Source of the DNA: Enterobacter ludwigii | Lineage (GTDB): Bacteria > Pseudomonadota > Gammaproteobacteria > Enterobacterales > Enterobacteriaceae | DNA length: 64,000 nt | Direction: 5' to 3' | Assembly (NCBI RefSeq): GCF_001750725.1 | Contig: NZ_CP017279.1 | Span: 2,542,001 to 2,606,000, forward strand | In this document: positions 18,383 through 29,454 of the stretch, piece by piece | How positions within the stretch are numbered: the first letter of the stretch is position 1 | Layout of the letters: the number at the start of each line of letters is the position of its first letter | The notes under the pieces: model-generated | What the model saw: only the letters and a program-made list of their open reading frames with translations | Told to the model about the DNA's origin: nothing | Database searches by the model: none | Made by a program: the position numbers and the translations under genes

Positions 18383-19288
18383 TCAGGCCTCGGGTTCCTG
18401 ATCCGGTACCACCACGCCTTCGCGCGGCTCATCCGGGTTCGGCGCTGGCAGATTCATCAGCTTCGCCAGGATGCTTGCCAGTTTCAGGCGCATCTCCGGA
18501 CGGCGGACGATCATGTCGATAGCGCCTTTCTCGATGAGGAACTCACTGCGCTGGAAGCCCGGCGGCAGTTTTTCACGTACGGTCTGTTCGATGACGCGTG
18601 GACCCGCAAAACCGATCAGCGCTTTCGGCTCAGCGATGTTCAGATCGCCCAGCATGGCAAAGCTTGCGGAAACGCCACCCATCGTCGGGTCGGTCAGCAC
18701 GGAGATGTACGGCAAACCGCGCTCCTGCATTTTCGCCAGCGCAGCAGAGGTTTTCGCCATCTGCATCAGCGACATCAGCGCTTCCTGCATACGTGCACCA
18801 CCGGAGGCGGAGAAGCAGATCAGCGGGCAGTTGTCTTCCAGCGCCTGCTCAACGGCACGCACAAAGCGCGCACCCACGACAGAGCCCATTGAGCCACCCA
18901 TAAAGGAGAACTCAAACGCGGCAGCCACCACCGGCATCGTGTGCAGGGTGCCTTTCATGACGATCAGCGCGTCTTTCTCGCCGGTCTCTTTCTGTGCAGA
19001 GGCCAGACGGTCTTTGTATTTTTTGGAATCACGGAACTTCAGCACGTCTTTTGGCTCAAGCTCGCTACCTAGTTCTACCAGAGAACCTTCGTCCAGTAGG
19101 CTATGCAGGCGATTACGCGCCGTCATACGCATGTGGTGGTCACACTTCGGACACACCTCAAGATTGCGTTCCAGCTCTGCGCGGTACAGAACCTGGCCGC
19201 AGCTATCACACTTCGTCCATACCCCTTCAGGAATGCTCGCTTTACGAGTCGGGGTTATGTTGCTTTTAATTCGTTCAATCCAGCTCAT
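18383..19288 (-). CDS. accD: Acetyl-CoA carboxylase carboxyltransferase subunit beta AccD
   Basis: A 301-residue protein close to E. coli AccD (304). The N-terminal zinc ribbon has four cysteines (CDSCG near residue 27 and CPKC near residue 46). The crotonase-fold core contains [13 protein letters not shown] and [12 protein letters not shown], which form the oxyanion region. With AccA it transfers carboxyl from biotin to acetyl-CoA to make malonyl-CoA. The start [11 protein letters not shown] at 19288 is the family start; the 28 upstream codons are not used. Confidence 0.97.
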   Translation of the reverse strand: MSWIERIKSNITPTRKASIPEGVWTKCDSCGQVLYRAELERNLEVCPKCDHHMRMTARNRLHSLLDEGSLVELGSELEPKDVLKFRDSKKYKDRLASAQKETGEKDALIVMKGTLHTMPVVAAAFEFSFMGGSMGSVVGARFVRAVEQALEDNCPLICFSASGGARMQEALMSLMQMAKTSAALAKMQERGLPYISVLTDPTMGGVSASFAMLGDLNIAEPKALIGFAGPRVIEQTVREKLPPGFQRSEFLIEKGAIDMIVRRPEMRLKLASILAKLMNLPAPNPDEPREGVVVPDQEPEA

Positions 19289-19442
19289 TGATAACCTTTC
19301 TGCCTGAACCTGGTCGTATGCCAGTTTTGCTATAAGAGGCGAATAATGCCATTTTTGCCTCCAACAGACCATGAATGTTGCACATTAAAACATAACAGCC
19401 CGAAACTTTGGATAAAAAAGTGGTCGAACCGCCAGTATGCAT

Positions 19443-20102
19443 TTACTTCGCTTGCTTTGCTGCCGCACGTCGGTGACGAATAATCTCAATAACCCCAGGC
19501 AGTACCGAAAGCACAATAATCGCTACAATCAGTAACTTAAGGTTTTCCTGGACCACCGGGAGATCGCCAAACAGGTAGCCGGCATAGGTAAACAGCAACA
19601 CCCACAGCAGCGCGCCAACAACGTTATATGCCGCAAAGTGACGATAGGACATATGCCCCATTCCCGCCACAAACGGTGCAAATGTACGCACAATAGGCAC
19701 AAAACGGGCAAGGATAATGGTTTTGCCGCCATGGCGTTCATAGAACGCATGGGTTTTATCGAGATAGCTGCGACGGAAAATTTTCGAGTCCGGATTGCTG
19801 AAAAGCCGCTCACCAAACACCCGTCCAATCGTGTAGTTCACCGCATCACCAATAATCGCGGCGATAACCATCAACACAACCATCAGATGCACATTCAAAT
19901 CGTTAGTCGGTAACGCGGATAACGCGCCGGCCACGAACAGCAGTGAATCCCCCGGCAGGAACGGGGTGACAACCAGACCGGTTTCACAGAACAGAATGAG
20001 GAACAGAATAGCGTAAACCCAGACGCCGTACTGCGCGACCAGCTCCGCCAGGTGAACATCAATATGCAGGATGAAATCAATCAAAAAACGTATTACGTCC
20101 AT
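19443..20102 (-). CDS. dedA: DedA family inner-membrane protein
   Basis: A 219-residue polytopic membrane protein, the same length as E. coli DedA. It contains the DedA/SNARE-associated motifs [19 protein letters not shown] and [18 protein letters not shown], with the conserved Glu and Arg residues. DedA proteins support membrane homeostasis and lipid-carrier recycling. It lies between truA and accD. Confidence 0.95.
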   Translation of the reverse strand: MDVIRFLIDFILHIDVHLAELVAQYGVWVYAILFLILFCETGLVVTPFLPGDSLLFVAGALSALPTNDLNVHLMVVLMVIAAIIGDAVNYTIGRVFGERLFSNPDSKIFRRSYLDKTHAFYERHGGKTIILARFVPIVRTFAPFVAGMGHMSYRHFAAYNVVGALLWVLLFTYAGYLFGDLPVVQENLKLLIVAIIVLSVLPGVIEIIRHRRAAAKQAK

Positions 20103-20130
20103 TTTGTCTAAGCCTTAATTGCACCTTTGA

Positions 20131-20943
20131 TTAGTCCGCTAAAAACAGCGGGCCCATTGGCGGTTTCGGCAGGTCAAACCGATCCGGATAGTCTACCGAG
20201 ACCAGATACAGCCCTTCCGCTTTCGCCGTGGCTGCCGCAAGCGTTCTGTCCTTCGCTGCCAGCAGTTCTGCAATCCAGCTCTCCGGCTGGTGTCCGGCAC
20301 CCACTTCCATCAGGCTGCCCACAATATTCCGCACCATATGATGTACAAAGGCATTGGCTTTGATATCCACCACCACATACGCGCCATAACGGCTGACGTT
20401 TATGTGCATGACATTACGCCACGGAGTACGGGACTGGCACTGCACCGCACGGAACGAGGTAAAGTCATTTTCACCAATCAGACACTGCGCCGCACGATGC
20501 ATACGTTCAGCATCAAGCGGTTCATAAAAATGCGTCACGCCCTGGCTTAACACCGCCGGACGTAGACGCTGATTGTAGATGACATAGCGGTAACGGCGCG
20601 CGGTGGCGCTGAAACGCGCATGAAAATCATCGGGAACATCTTTAACCCAACGAACCGCAATGTCTCCAGGTAAATTCGCATTCACCCCCAGCGTCCATGC
20701 AGCGTCCTTTCGCACAGCGGTGGTTTCAAAATGAATCACCTGCCCCGTGCCGTGAACGCCGGCATCCGTACGCCCGGCACAGAAAACGCTTATCGGTTCG
20801 TTCGCCACCTGTGAGAGCGCTTTTTCCAGTTTTTCCTGGACGCTGCGCACTTCATTTTGACGCTGCCAGCCATAATACTTACTGCCATCGTACTCAATAC
20901 CGAGGGCAATTTTATGAACGGGCTTGTGATCCACTTCTGACAT
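20131..20943 (-). CDS. truA: tRNA pseudouridine(38-40) synthase TruA
   Basis: A 270-residue enzyme that makes pseudouridine at positions 38-40 of tRNA anticodon arms. The catalytic Asp is in [18 protein letters not shown] near residue 60, and the N-terminal [15 protein letters not shown] is typical. Length matches E. coli TruA (270). Its start shares one base with the usg stop, so they are translationally coupled. Confidence 0.97.
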   Translation of the reverse strand: MSEVDHKPVHKIALGIEYDGSKYYGWQRQNEVRSVQEKLEKALSQVANEPISVFCAGRTDAGVHGTGQVIHFETTAVRKDAAWTLGVNANLPGDIAVRWVKDVPDDFHARFSATARRYRYVIYNQRLRPAVLSQGVTHFYEPLDAERMHRAAQCLIGENDFTSFRAVQCQSRTPWRNVMHINVSRYGAYVVVDIKANAFVHHMVRNIVGSLMEVGAGHQPESWIAELLAAKDRTLAAATAKAEGLYLVSVDYPDRFDLPKPPMGPLFLAD

Positions 20944-21956
20944 CAGTACAGGTACTCCTGCACGAGTTTCTCCGCAATTTTCACCGCCATCAGCGCGCCG
21001 CCAAAGCGAACGTTATCGGCAACTGACCAGAACTGGATCTGCTCAGGCATTCCGTAATCGTTACGCACGCAGCCAACAGACAGATGTGCGCTACCGGTCG
21101 CATCACCAACCTGCGTCGGGAACTCACTCTCTTCGGAGAGGGCGATATCCTCACCGCGACCAAACGCGTCACGCGCTTCTTCGGCGGCGAGCGGGCGCAG
21201 CGCTTCAAAACCGACCATCTGCGCGTGGCCGTAGAAGACAGGAGACTGCACGCAGCTGGCAGAGATCATCAGGCCGTCATCCTGCAGGATTTTGCGGACT
21301 TCATCGACAATACGGCGCTCTTCGCGCACGCTGCCTTCGCGATCCGGCAGCAGTGGCAGCATGTTAAACGCCAGCTGGCGACCAAAATAGTCGTCTTCAT
21401 CAATCGGAACGCCGCTCAGCAATTTCGCGCTCTGCCCGGCCAGCGCGTTAACCGCTTGCTTGCCGTTGGCAGACGCAGACAGCAGGCTGGTAACGAAGAT
21501 ACGCGACAGGCCGCCTTCGTCGATCAGCGGTTTCAGCGCGGTAAGCAGCTGACTGGTCAGGCTGTTCGGTACGGCGATAACGTTGCGGTTACGGTAGTCT
21601 GCCAGCACAAACGGGTTCACATCCGGCACCACCAGCGGCACATCCGGCTCAAGCGCGAACAGGCCGCTTAAATCAATCACCAGACAACCCGAGTTGGTGG
21701 CCTCTTCAATGTAAGACGCCGTAGCCTCAGCACCGGCTGCAAAAAACGCCAGCTGCGCCTGAGTCCAGTCGAACCCGGCCGCATCCTGAACCATGACAGA
21801 TTTACCGCCAAAACGCAGATGTTCACCCGCGCTATCTGTACGCGCCAGCGCATAGATATCACCCACCGGGAACTGACGCTCAGCAAGGGTTTCGAGCAGG
21901 GCTTCACCCACGGCACCCGTGGCACCTAAAATGGCAATGTTCCAGCCTTCAGACAT
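20943..21956 (-). CDS. usg: USG-1 protein, aspartate-semialdehyde dehydrogenase-like
   Basis: A 337-residue protein with the ASADH fold. The N-terminal NAD(P) motif is [16 protein letters not shown]. The catalytic Cys of true aspartate-semialdehyde dehydrogenases (in an N-C-S/T motif) is not seen; the corresponding region reads [14 protein letters not shown]. This is normal for Usg and suggests it lacks ASADH activity. Its function is unknown. It sits between pdxB and truA as in E. coli. Confidence 0.95.
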   Translation of the reverse strand: MSEGWNIAILGATGAVGEALLETLAERQFPVGDIYALARTDSAGEHLRFGGKSVMVQDAAGFDWTQAQLAFFAAGAEATASYIEEATNSGCLVIDLSGLFALEPDVPLVVPDVNPFVLADYRNRNVIAVPNSLTSQLLTALKPLIDEGGLSRIFVTSLLSASANGKQAVNALAGQSAKLLSGVPIDEDDYFGRQLAFNMLPLLPDREGSVREERRIVDEVRKILQDDGLMISASCVQSPVFYGHAQMVGFEALRPLAAEEARDAFGRGEDIALSEESEFPTQVGDATGSAHLSVGCVRNDYGMPEQIQFWSVADNVRFGGALMAVKIAEKLVQEYLY

Positions 21957-21973
21957 GGTGGTTTACTCCAGAA

Positions 21974-22009
21974 ATAAAAAAGCGTCCCTGTCGGAGTATC
22001 CAACAGGGA
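21974..22009 (-). terminator. Intrinsic terminator between pdxB and usg
   Basis: TCCCTGT (21985-21991) and ACAGGGA (22003-22009) pair across an 11-base loop. On the minus strand the stem is followed by CGCTTTTTT. It lies 15 bases after the pdxB stop, so usg-truA may need read-through or its own promoter. Confidence 0.65.
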
Positions 22010-22023
22010 GCATTAAGAAGACA

Positions 22024-23160
22024 TTAATGTGCCGGGTGATGAACGGCGTTAAAACCCAGTTTATGCAGCTGCGTCGCAGCCGTTGCGTCGTCGCAAATCA
22101 CATACAGGGAAGACCACTCGCGGCGCTCAACATAGTTCTTGCGCAGCTTATCAAACTCACCCGGAATACCCGCCACTTTACGCAGCAGCGCGTCATCGCG
22201 GCGCACATCATACACCAAATGGACCAGTCGTTTCAGCGTTGCCTGATCGAGTGGTCCGTGCAGGGTGATGCGGCCAAACTCAGGGGCAGGCAGTAAGGTA
22301 TCCAGCGCCACCTGCTGTGGATGGCCGATAAAGGCGCTATAGGCCTCAAAGACCTGCGTCGTGCCGCGGGCTTTTCCTTCAAGGGTATAACCGGCAATAT
22401 GCGCCGTTGCGACGTCCACCTTGTTAAGCAGCGCAACGTTAAGCTCAGGCTCCGGCTCCCAGACGTCCAGCACCACGCTAAGCGCTTGCCCCTCTTCCAG
22501 GCAGTTCAGCAGCGCAAGGTTATCGACCACCGGGCCCCGGCAGGCATTTATCAGAATAGTGCCAGGCTTCAGACGACGGATCAGGGCTTCGTCAGCAAGG
22601 TGCAGCGACTTATAAGGCCCCTCTTTAAACAGCGGCGTATGGAAAGTGATCACATCGCACTGTGCAACCAGTTCATCCAGCGAACGGAAGTCGCCTTCAT
22701 CACCGTTGTCTTTACGCGGCGGATCGCACAGCAGAGTACGAATGCCTAACGCCTCAAGACGTTTATGCAGGCGCCCGCCCACGTTGCCCACACCAACAAT
22801 CCCGACGGTACGGTCCTGCAACGCAAAACCGTCGCGCTCTGCCAGCATCAGCAGGGAGGAGAAGACATATTCCACGACCGCAATGGCGTTGCAGCCCGGC
22901 GCGGCTGAAAAACCGATCCCCGCCTGCTTAAGCCATTTATCATCCACATGATCCGTCCCTGCCGTTGCGGTCCCGACAAATTTCACCGCTTTGCCGGAGA
23001 GCAACGCCTCATTTACTTTGGTTACCGAGCGCACCATCAGCGCGTCTGCATCATCCAGCTCGTTTACCGGGATCGGCCGACCCGGGACAGCCTTAACGTT
23101 GCCGAGGCGGCTAAAGAGCTCGCGGGCATAAGGCATATTTTCATCAACGAGGATTTTCAC
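22024..23160 (-). CDS. pdxB: Erythronate-4-phosphate dehydrogenase PdxB
   Basis: A 378-residue D-isomer-specific 2-hydroxyacid dehydrogenase that oxidises 4-phosphoerythronate in pyridoxal phosphate synthesis. The NAD motif is [16 protein letters not shown] near residue 120. [12 protein letters not shown] carries the active-site Arg, followed by the Glu and His segments ([19 protein letters not shown]). The C-terminal ~95 residues form the PdxB-specific dimer domain. It heads the pdxB-usg-truA-dedA cluster. Confidence 0.97.
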   Translation of the reverse strand: MKILVDENMPYARELFSRLGNVKAVPGRPIPVNELDDADALMVRSVTKVNEALLSGKAVKFVGTATAGTDHVDDKWLKQAGIGFSAAPGCNAIAVVEYVFSSLLMLAERDGFALQDRTVGIVGVGNVGGRLHKRLEALGIRTLLCDPPRKDNGDEGDFRSLDELVAQCDVITFHTPLFKEGPYKSLHLADEALIRRLKPGTILINACRGPVVDNLALLNCLEEGQALSVVLDVWEPEPELNVALLNKVDVATAHIAGYTLEGKARGTTQVFEAYSAFIGHPQQVALDTLLPAPEFGRITLHGPLDQATLKRLVHLVYDVRRDDALLRKVAGIPGEFDKLRKNYVERREWSSLYVICDDATAATQLHKLGFNAVHHPAH

Positions 23161-23274
23161 GTCTGAGTACCTGTTTGAGAGGAAGAAAACCCATCAAGTG
23201 TGCCATAATCTGGCCGCCAGGCATATACGTCTGCCAGGTTTACGCTGAGTTTTGACTTTAAGGATTTTTTGACG

Positions 23275-24279
23275 ATGCAGCCCATTTCAGGTACGCCGCC
23301 GCGCCCTCCGGGTGAAGGCCCTGTCACGCCAAACGTTGCAGGCGAACAACCGCTATCCACACAACAGCGCACCGTGCTGGAGCGACTGATCACGCGTCTG
23401 ATCGCGCTGACGTCGCAGCAAAACGCGGAAGTCTGGGCTGGGGTAAAGCACGATTTAGGTGTCAGGAACGACGCACCTTTGCAGTCGCGCCATTTCCCTG
23501 CTGCCGAGCAAAACCTGAACCAGCGGATTGATACTGCACAGCAGAATCACAGCACACGCCAGATTGTCTCGCAGCTGACCGAGCTGTTGGGCCATGGAAA
23601 TAACCGCCAGGCGGTGAGTGATTTTATTCGCCAGCAGTTTGGTCAGACCGCCCTGAGCCAGCTGACCCCGGAACAGCTCAAAACCGTACTGACGCTGCTG
23701 CAAACCAATCAGCTGTCAATTCCACAGCCTCAGCAACGCCCTGCGACCGAGCGTCCGCTGCTGCCTGCCGAGCACAATACGCTCAAGCAGATGGTGACCA
23801 AGCTGGCCGCCGCCACCGGCGAACCGACGAAGCTTATCTGGCAATCAATGCTGGAACTCTCCGGCGTAAAAGCGGGCGAGCTGATCCCGGCGAAACAGTT
23901 TACGCATCTGGTGACCTGGCTACAGGCGCGTCAGACGCTCAGCACCCAGACCGCTCCAACCCTGCACACGGTTCAGGCGGCACTTAAGCAGCCGCTGGAG
24001 CCGAACGAATTTGACGCCATTCGTGATTACGCCCAGCAAACCTGGCAGGCCACACCGCAAACGGTACTGACCACCGCGCAGGTGCAGGATGTGCTCAATC
24101 AGATTTTCGTTCGCCGCGCCGAACGCGAAGGGGGCGTGCCGGAAGCACGAAACATTCAGCCAATCTACAATCCGCTGTTTGCGCCGGTGATGGAAACGTT
24201 CAGAACCCTCTCTGCCCGTCCAGGGTTGATGTTTATTGCGTTAATGATTGCACTGGCGATTTTCTGGCTGGTCGCATAA
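23275..24279 (+). CDS. flk: Flagella biosynthesis regulator Flk
   Basis: A 334-residue protein beginning MQPISGTPPRPPGEG, close to E. coli Flk (331). It is mostly soluble, Gln-rich and helical, with one C-terminal transmembrane helix (about the last 20 residues, GLMFIALMIALAIFWLVA). Flk monitors flagellar rings and affects secretion specificity in Salmonella. The ATG at 23275 matches the family; a TTG two codons earlier is in frame but not needed. It is divergent from pdxB. Confidence 0.94.
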   Translation: MQPISGTPPRPPGEGPVTPNVAGEQPLSTQQRTVLERLITRLIALTSQQNAEVWAGVKHDLGVRNDAPLQSRHFPAAEQNLNQRIDTAQQNHSTRQIVSQLTELLGHGNNRQAVSDFIRQQFGQTALSQLTPEQLKTVLTLLQTNQLSIPQPQQRPATERPLLPAEHNTLKQMVTKLAAATGEPTKLIWQSMLELSGVKAGELIPAKQFTHLVTWLQARQTLSTQTAPTLHTVQAALKQPLEPNEFDAIRDYAQQTWQATPQTVLTTAQVQDVLNQIFVRRAEREGGVPEARNIQPIYNPLFAPVMETFRTLSARPGLMFIALMIALAIFWLVA

Positions 24280-24286
24280 CGGTTTC

Positions 24287-24312
24287 GCCCGGTGGCGCTA
24301 CGCCTGCCGGGC
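24287..24312. repeat. REP element between flk and yfcJ
   Basis: GCCCGGTGGCG, a short centre and CGCCTGCCGGGC form the imperfect palindrome typical of enterobacterial REP sequences, with the characteristic central mismatch. It lies between the convergent genes flk and yfcJ and probably protects or ends both messages. Confidence 0.85.
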
Positions 24313-24355
24313 CGACAGCATACCGGGGAAGGCTTGCCGCCCCGGCACTTAACCG

Positions 24356-25534
24356 CTAAGACTGACGAAACGCCACCAGCGTCACCACAATGCCCACAAC
24401 CGCTGCAACCGCGCCCGCCAGGAAAACAGACGGATACCCGAACGATGTCGCTAACAGACCTGCCAGCGGCCCAGTTACCCCGTATGAGATATCCTGAAAC
24501 GCCGCATAGCCGCCAAGCGCCGTGCCACGCACCTGTGGGGCGACACGTTTTACCACCTCCACGCCCAGCGCCGGGAAAATAAGCGAACATCCGCAGCCGG
24601 TCAATGCCGCGCCTAACAACGCTACGGACGCAACGGGTGCACTCCACAGTAACAGCAGACCCAGGGTTTCAATCACCAGTGATGCCACTGCAACCTTCAC
24701 GCCACCAAAACGATCCGGCATCCAGCCGAACAGCACGCGCATTAAGACAAATGCGCCACCAAAGGCGGTCAGCGTAAAACCTGCCATCGCCCAGCCGCGG
24801 CTCACAAAGTAGAGCGAGACGAACGTACCAATTACCGCAAAACCGACGCCCTGCAGGGCCAGGCCAAGGCCCGGCTGCCAGATTTGACCCACCACGCTCC
24901 ACAAAGACGGGCGCTCCCCTTTATGGGCAGGGACTTTACGCACCGGACCGTTGAATGCCCATGCCAGCAGCGGCAGCATCAGGGTGGTCGCTGCCAGCGC
25001 GGCAAAGCCAAAGTGGCTGTGGATAAGCAACCCGAGCGGGGCGCCTGCGGCAAGCGCGCCATAAATGGCCATGCCATTCCAGGACATGACTTTGCCGGAG
25101 CGTGCAGGCCCCACCAGTCCCATACCCCATGTCAGCGTACCGGTCAGGAGCTGGCTTTCACCAAAGCCCAGGATTAAACGCCCCACGATCAGCAGCGCAA
25201 ATTTATACGCAGCGTCAACCGGCAGGAGAGCGGCCAGCAGCCATGCACCTCCCGCCAGACCACAGGCAAACATGCCCTGTAACGCCGAGCGTTTTGCCCC
25301 GTGCTGATCCGCCAGACGTCCGGCATAACCGCGGGTTAATACCGTAGCCAGGAACTGAATACCCACAGCGACGCCGACCATGGTGTTGCCATAGCCCAGC
25401 TCCTGATGAACAAACAGCGGGATCACCGGCAGCGGCAGGCCGACGGTCATATAGGTCAGGAACACCGCAAACGCGATGCGAAACAGCGAGACGTTCGCTG
25501 AAGAGGTTGTTTCTGTTTGAGTGACTGCAGTCAT
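24356..25534 (-). CDS. yfcJ: MFS transporter YfcJ
   Basis: A 392-residue inner-membrane protein with about twelve hydrophobic segments and the MFS loop motif [14 protein letters not shown] between helices 2 and 3. It matches E. coli YfcJ in length and position. The substrate is unknown; the family includes arabinose/sugar-like exporters. It converges with flk. A 7-base inverted repeat at 25632-25650 lies about 100 bases upstream of its start. Confidence 0.92.
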   Translation of the reverse strand: MTAVTQTETTSSANVSLFRIAFAVFLTYMTVGLPLPVIPLFVHQELGYGNTMVGVAVGIQFLATVLTRGYAGRLADQHGAKRSALQGMFACGLAGGAWLLAALLPVDAAYKFALLIVGRLILGFGESQLLTGTLTWGMGLVGPARSGKVMSWNGMAIYGALAAGAPLGLLIHSHFGFAALAATTLMLPLLAWAFNGPVRKVPAHKGERPSLWSVVGQIWQPGLGLALQGVGFAVIGTFVSLYFVSRGWAMAGFTLTAFGGAFVLMRVLFGWMPDRFGGVKVAVASLVIETLGLLLLWSAPVASVALLGAALTGCGCSLIFPALGVEVVKRVAPQVRGTALGGYAAFQDISYGVTGPLAGLLATSFGYPSVFLAGAVAAVVGIVVTLVAFRQS

Positions 25535-25631
25535 GCTTTACTCCGAAATGAAGAGTAAGGCGGGGAAAAACCACGCCCCCTCTTCCTGATAACCAGGATT
25601 TAGGTGCGTTGGTTGACGTTGAACGCTTACG

Positions 25632-25650
25632 CATTATCGTGAGGATAATG
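25632..25650. promoter_or_regulatory. Inverted repeat upstream of yfcJ
   Basis: CATTATC-GTGAG-GATAATG is a perfect 7-base inverted repeat with a 5-base spacer, in the spacer between yfcJ and the fabB terminator. It has the size of a dimeric repressor site. The cognate regulator is not evident in the window. Confidence 0.45.
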
Positions 25651-25696
25651 TTGAGGTAGGAAGTTTGCCTGCGAGATCAGCCGCTTGTCAATGCAT

Positions 25697-25719
25697 AAAA
25701 AAAGGAGCCGTCAGGCTCC
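25697..25719 (-). terminator. Intrinsic terminator after fabB
   Basis: On the minus strand GGAGCC-TGAC-GGCTCC is followed by TTTTTTT. It starts about 20 bases after the fabB stop. Stem, tetraloop and U-run make it a strong rho-independent terminator. Confidence 0.9.
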
Positions 25720-25739
25720 CCTTTTGAATCAGTCAGAAC

Positions 25740-26957
25740 TTATGCGTTGTACTTACGCATCACCAGCGTGGCGTTAGTACCGCCGAAACCGAAGCTGTTG
25801 GACATGACGGTAGTCAGTGTCGCTTCTTTTGGCTGGGTCACGATGTTCAGACCTGCGGCCTGCTCGTCCATCTCGTCAATGTTGATGCTTGGGGCGATAA
25901 AGCCATTTTCCAGCATCAGCAGAGAGTAGATCGCTTCCTGAACGCCAGCAGCACCCAGAGAGTGACCGGTCATGGCTTTGGTCGCAGAGATAGCCGGGCT
26001 GTTGTCACCGAACACTTCACGGATCGCACCCAACTCTTTCACGTCGCCTACCGGAGTAGAGGTACCGTGGGAGTTCAGGTAGTCGATTGGTGTGTCAACG
26101 CCGTGCATCGCCATCTTCATGCAGCGCACTGCGCCTTCACCGGATGGAGCCACCATGTCAGCGCCGTCAGACGTTGCACCGTAGCCCACGATCTCAGCGT
26201 AGATGTGCGCACCACGCGCCAGCGCGTGCTCCAGCTCTTCAACCACAACCATACCGCCGCCGCCTGCGATAACGAAACCGTCACGGTGCGCATCATAGGT
26301 ACGGGATGCTTTATCCGGAGTTTCGTTATATTTGGTGGACAGTGCCCCCATTGCGTCGAATTCACAGGCCATTTCCCAGCCCAGTTCTTCGCCGCCGCCA
26401 GCAAACACGATATCCTGTTTACCCAGCTGGATCTGCTCAACCGCATTACCGATGCAGTGTGCGGAGGTCGCACAGGCAGAGCTGATGGAGTAGTTAACGC
26501 CGTGGATTTTGAACGGGGTCGCCAGGCAAGCGGAAACCGCTGAACCCATAGCTTTAGTCACAACATAAGGACCTACCGCTTTCAGACCACGTGGGCTACG
26601 CATTGCGTCGGCACCAAAGACCTGCGCTTTAGATGAGCCACCGGAACCGGCGATCAGACCTACGCGTGGGTTGTTCTGGTAAACTTCCGCGCTCAGACCC
26701 GCATCCGCAATCGCTTCCTGCATGGAGAGATAAGCATAAATAGAGGCATCGTTCATGAAACGAACCACTTTACGGTCAATCAAACCGGTGGTGTCCAGTT
26801 TGACGTTACCCCATACGTGGCTACGCATACCTGAATCTTTAAACTCTTCAGAGAAAGTGATCCCGGAGCGTCCTTCACGCAGAGATGCCAGGACTTCCTG
26901 CTGGTTATTACCGATGCTGGAAACGATGCCCAGGCCAGTAATCACTGCACGTTTCAT
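25740..26957 (-). CDS. fabB: Beta-ketoacyl-ACP synthase I FabB
   Basis: A 405-residue condensing enzyme of fatty acid synthesis, essential for unsaturated fatty acids. The active-site Cys lies in [12 protein letters not shown] (about residue 163), with the two His residues in [11 protein letters not shown] and TGHSLGAAG. Length is close to E. coli FabB (406). Its promoter region carries FabR- and FadR-like operators at 27006-27040, so it should be activated by FadR and repressed by FabR. Confidence 0.98.
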   Translation of the reverse strand: MKRAVITGLGIVSSIGNNQQEVLASLREGRSGITFSEEFKDSGMRSHVWGNVKLDTTGLIDRKVVRFMNDASIYAYLSMQEAIADAGLSAEVYQNNPRVGLIAGSGGSSKAQVFGADAMRSPRGLKAVGPYVVTKAMGSAVSACLATPFKIHGVNYSISSACATSAHCIGNAVEQIQLGKQDIVFAGGGEELGWEMACEFDAMGALSTKYNETPDKASRTYDAHRDGFVIAGGGGMVVVEELEHALARGAHIYAEIVGYGATSDGADMVAPSGEGAVRCMKMAMHGVDTPIDYLNSHGTSTPVGDVKELGAIREVFGDNSPAISATKAMTGHSLGAAGVQEAIYSLLMLENGFIAPSINIDEMDEQAAGLNIVTQPKEATLTTVMSNSFGFGGTNATLVMRKYNA

Positions 26958-27005
26958 TCAATACCTCTGTAAGTCGCACTATATTAAGTTTCGAGTCGCA
27001 CAATA

Positions 27006-27021
27006 GCGTACACTTGTACGC
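27006..27021. promoter_or_regulatory. FabR operator of fabB
   Basis: GCGTACA-CT-TGTACGC is perfectly symmetric and matches the FabR consensus around AGCGTACAC. It lies upstream of a TATAGT -10 candidate for fabB (minus strand, 26978-26983). Confidence 0.85.
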
Positions 27022-27023
27022 CG

Positions 27024-27040
27024 AACAAGTCCGATCAGAC
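27024..27040 (-). promoter_or_regulatory. FadR operator of fabB
   Basis: On the minus strand GTCTGATCGGACTTGTT agrees with the FadR consensus AACTGGTCGGACCTGTT at 13 of 17 positions. It sits next to the FabR site and upstream of the fabB promoter, as in E. coli, where FadR activates. Confidence 0.8.
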
Positions 27041-27115
27041 ATTTTCTGCGGAAATTTGCACCGATGGACGCACATCGTTAAGATCGTGTCACTGCCTGTC
27101 AGACGAGTAACTTAC

Positions 27116-29113
27116 GTGAAACAAAACGCTATACAACCCGCCAACCTCGAATTCAACGCTGAGGGTACACCTGTTTCCCGAGATTTTGATGACGTCTACT
27201 TTTCTAATGATAACGGACTGGAAGAAACCCGCTATGTTTTCCTCGATGGAAACCAGTTAAACGCCCGTTTCCCCACGCATCCGAGCAGTCTGTTCGTGGT
27301 CGCCGAGAGCGGGTTTGGTACCGGTCTGAATTTTCTCACCCTCTGGCAGATGTTCGATCAGTTTCACGCAGCTCACCCTGACGCTACACTGCAAAGATTA
27401 CATTTCATCAGTTTTGAAAAATTTCCGCTCACCGCGCATGACCTTCGTCTCGCCCATCAACACTGGCCGGAACTTGCGCCATGGGCGGAGCAGCTTCAGG
27501 CGCAGTGGCCGCCGCACCTTGGCGGCTGCCATCGTCTGCTGCTGGACGGCGGGCGCATCACGCTGGATCTGTGGCTCGGCGACATCAATGATCTGACCGA
27601 TAAGCTTGATGATTCGATGAACCAGAAAGTGGACGCATGGTTCCTCGATGGTTTTGCCCCCGCCAAGAATCCGGACATGTGGAGCCAGCATCTGTTTAAC
27701 GCAATGGCACGCCTGGCGCGTCCTGGCGCAACGCTCGCGACCTTCACCTCGGCAGGCTTTGTCCGCCGCGGATTGCAGGTGGCCGGCTTTACCATGCAAA
27801 AGACCAAAGGTTTTGGTCGCAAGCGCGACATGCTGGTCGGAAGAATGGATCAGACGCTGGAGATCCCCGCTCAGACGCCCTGGTTTTCACGCAGCGCCAG
27901 CACATCACGAGAGGTAGCAATTGTCGGCGGCGGGATTGCCAGCGCCCTGCTTTCGCTCGCGCTTTTACACCGTGGCTGGCAGGTAACGCTCTACTGCGCC
28001 GACGACGCGCCGGCAAAGGGCGCTTCCGGCAACCGCCAGGGGGCGCTCTACCCACTGTTAAGCGCTCACGATCCGGCGCTGAGCCAGTTTTTCCCGGTAG
28101 CCTTTACCTTTGCCCGGCGCCTGTATGATGCCCTGCCTGTGGCGTTTGACCACGACTGGTGTGGCGTTACGCAACTGGGCTGGGATGAGAAGAGCCAGCA
28201 AAAAATCGCGCACATGTTGTCGCTGGGTCTGCCGCTCGAAATTGCCCGGGCGGTGAATGCGCAGCAGATAACCGAAACCGCGGGCGTCGATACGGGCTGC
28301 GACGGTATCCACTATCCGCTCGGTGGCTGGCTGTGTCCGGCAGATCTGACGACGGCAGCCATTGCGCTGGCGCAGTCGCGCGGGTTGACGGTGCACTATT
28401 CCCGCCAGGTCGCCTCACTTCACCACACGGAGCACTGGAACCTGCATTTCACCACCGGCGAAGAGGCGCAGCATACCTGCGTAGTGCTGGCCAACGGTCA
28501 CCCTATCAGCCAGTTCAACCAGACGGAAAAGCTGCCGCTTTACCCTGTCGGCGGCCAGGTCAGCCATATCCCCACCTCGCCAGCGCTGGAAAAACTGCAG
28601 CAGGTACTCTGCTACGACGGCTATCTGACGCCACAAAATCCGTCCAACGGCCACCACTGCATTGGTGCCAGCTACCATCGCGGTGAGACCGACATGCGCT
28701 ACAGCGAAGACGATCAGCAGCAAAATCGCCAGCGCCTGCTCAACTGCTTCCCGCAGGCCGACTGGGCAAAAGAGGTTGATATCAGCGCCGGTGACGCGCG
28801 CTGTGGCGTACGCTGCGCCACCCGGGACCATCTGCCGATGGCGGGAAATGTGCCTGACTATGAAGCAACGCTTGAGGCCTATCAGGATCTTGCTGAAAAC
28901 CGTGATACCGCGGTGAGTGCGCCAGTTTATCCGCAGCTGTTTATGCTCGGGGGACTCGGTTCACGGGGATTGTGCTCAGCGCCGTTGCTGGCCGAAGTGC
29001 TGGCGGCACAGATGAGTGATGAGCCCGTTCCGCTGGACAGCGTTACGCTTGCGGGGCTCAATCCCAACCGTTTGTGGGTACGGAAGTTACTGAAAGGAAA
29101 AAGGGTGAAGTAA
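27116..29113 (+). CDS. mnmC: Bifunctional tRNA mnm5s2U biosynthesis protein MnmC
   Basis: A 665-residue two-domain enzyme that finishes the mnm5s2U34 modification of tRNA. The N-terminal methyltransferase domain has the SAM loop [14 protein letters not shown] and the segment [17 protein letters not shown]. The C-terminal FAD oxidase domain begins at [17 protein letters not shown] (about residue 264) and ends with [10 protein letters not shown]. The GTG at 27116 gives the family N-terminus (..[14 protein letters not shown]); the frame continues upstream through the fabB operators and is rejected. It is divergent from fabB. Confidence 0.95.
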   Translation: MKQNAIQPANLEFNAEGTPVSRDFDDVYFSNDNGLEETRYVFLDGNQLNARFPTHPSSLFVVAESGFGTGLNFLTLWQMFDQFHAAHPDATLQRLHFISFEKFPLTAHDLRLAHQHWPELAPWAEQLQAQWPPHLGGCHRLLLDGGRITLDLWLGDINDLTDKLDDSMNQKVDAWFLDGFAPAKNPDMWSQHLFNAMARLARPGATLATFTSAGFVRRGLQVAGFTMQKTKGFGRKRDMLVGRMDQTLEIPAQTPWFSRSASTSREVAIVGGGIASALLSLALLHRGWQVTLYCADDAPAKGASGNRQGALYPLLSAHDPALSQFFPVAFTFARRLYDALPVAFDHDWCGVTQLGWDEKSQQKIAHMLSLGLPLEIARAVNAQQITETAGVDTGCDGIHYPLGGWLCPADLTTAAIALAQSRGLTVHYSRQVASLHHTEHWNLHFTTGEEAQHTCVVLANGHPISQFNQTEKLPLYPVGGQVSHIPTSPALEKLQQVLCYDGYLTPQNPSNGHHCIGASYHRGETDMRYSEDDQQQNRQRLLNCFPQADWAKEVDISAGDARCGVRCATRDHLPMAGNVPDYEATLEAYQDLAENRDTAVSAPVYPQLFMLGGLGSRGLCSAPLLAEVLAAQMSDEPVPLDSVTLAGLNPNRLWVRKLLKGKRVK

Positions 29114-29127
29114 CGTGCGGGCCGATG

Positions 29128-29156
29128 TCCTCCCTCTCCCACCGGGAGAGGGAGGA
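29128..29156. repeat. 13-base-arm palindrome between mnmC and yfcL
   Basis: TCCTCCCTCTCCC and GGGAGAGGGAGGA form a perfect 13-base stem around ACC. It is the longest member of the CCCTCTCCC palindrome family in this window. It lies between convergent genes and probably ends both transcripts. Confidence 0.8.
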
Positions 29157-29162
29157 AAATGA

Positions 29163-29441
29163 CTACCTGGCTTTTGCCTGCTGGAACAGGGTGTCCCACA
29201 TACCCAGCACTAATGACTGGTCACGCGGAGAGAGTTCCCCTGCCTGGATCGCTTTCTCCAGGCTGCGGCTCACTTCATCATGAATGGCCTCGGCAGAGTG
29301 ATCGTCCCCTGCTTCCAGCTCAGCGACAGCCAGCGTCAGGTGACCACGCAGATAACCGCTGGCGAACAGCTCATCATCACTGGCGTGTTCCACCATGTCA
29401 TCAATTAACGCCAGAATGCGTGATTCAAATTCTGCGATCAT
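29163..29441 (-). CDS. yfcL: YfcL family protein
   Basis: A 92-residue acidic, helical cytoplasmic protein, same length as E. coli YfcL. It begins [20 protein letters not shown]. No motif indicates a function. It follows epmC by 13 bases and ends the aroC-mepA-yfcA-epmC-yfcL run of closely spaced genes. Confidence 0.93.
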   Translation of the reverse strand: MIAEFESRILALIDDMVEHASDDELFASGYLRGHLTLAVAELEAGDDHSAEAIHDEVSRSLEKAIQAGELSPRDQSLVLGMWDTLFQQAKAR

Positions 29442-29454
29442 CTTCTTTCCTCTG

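Noticed and set aside
20943..21956. usg as a working aspartate-semialdehyde dehydrogenase
   Set aside because: The catalytic Cys motif is absent, as in other Usg proteins.
23157..23393. Open frame opposite flk start and other long antisense frames such as 1379-2236 and 35701-36027
   Set aside because: They lie opposite well-conserved genes, lack ribosome-binding sites and read as low-complexity Arg/His/Ser-rich shadow translations.
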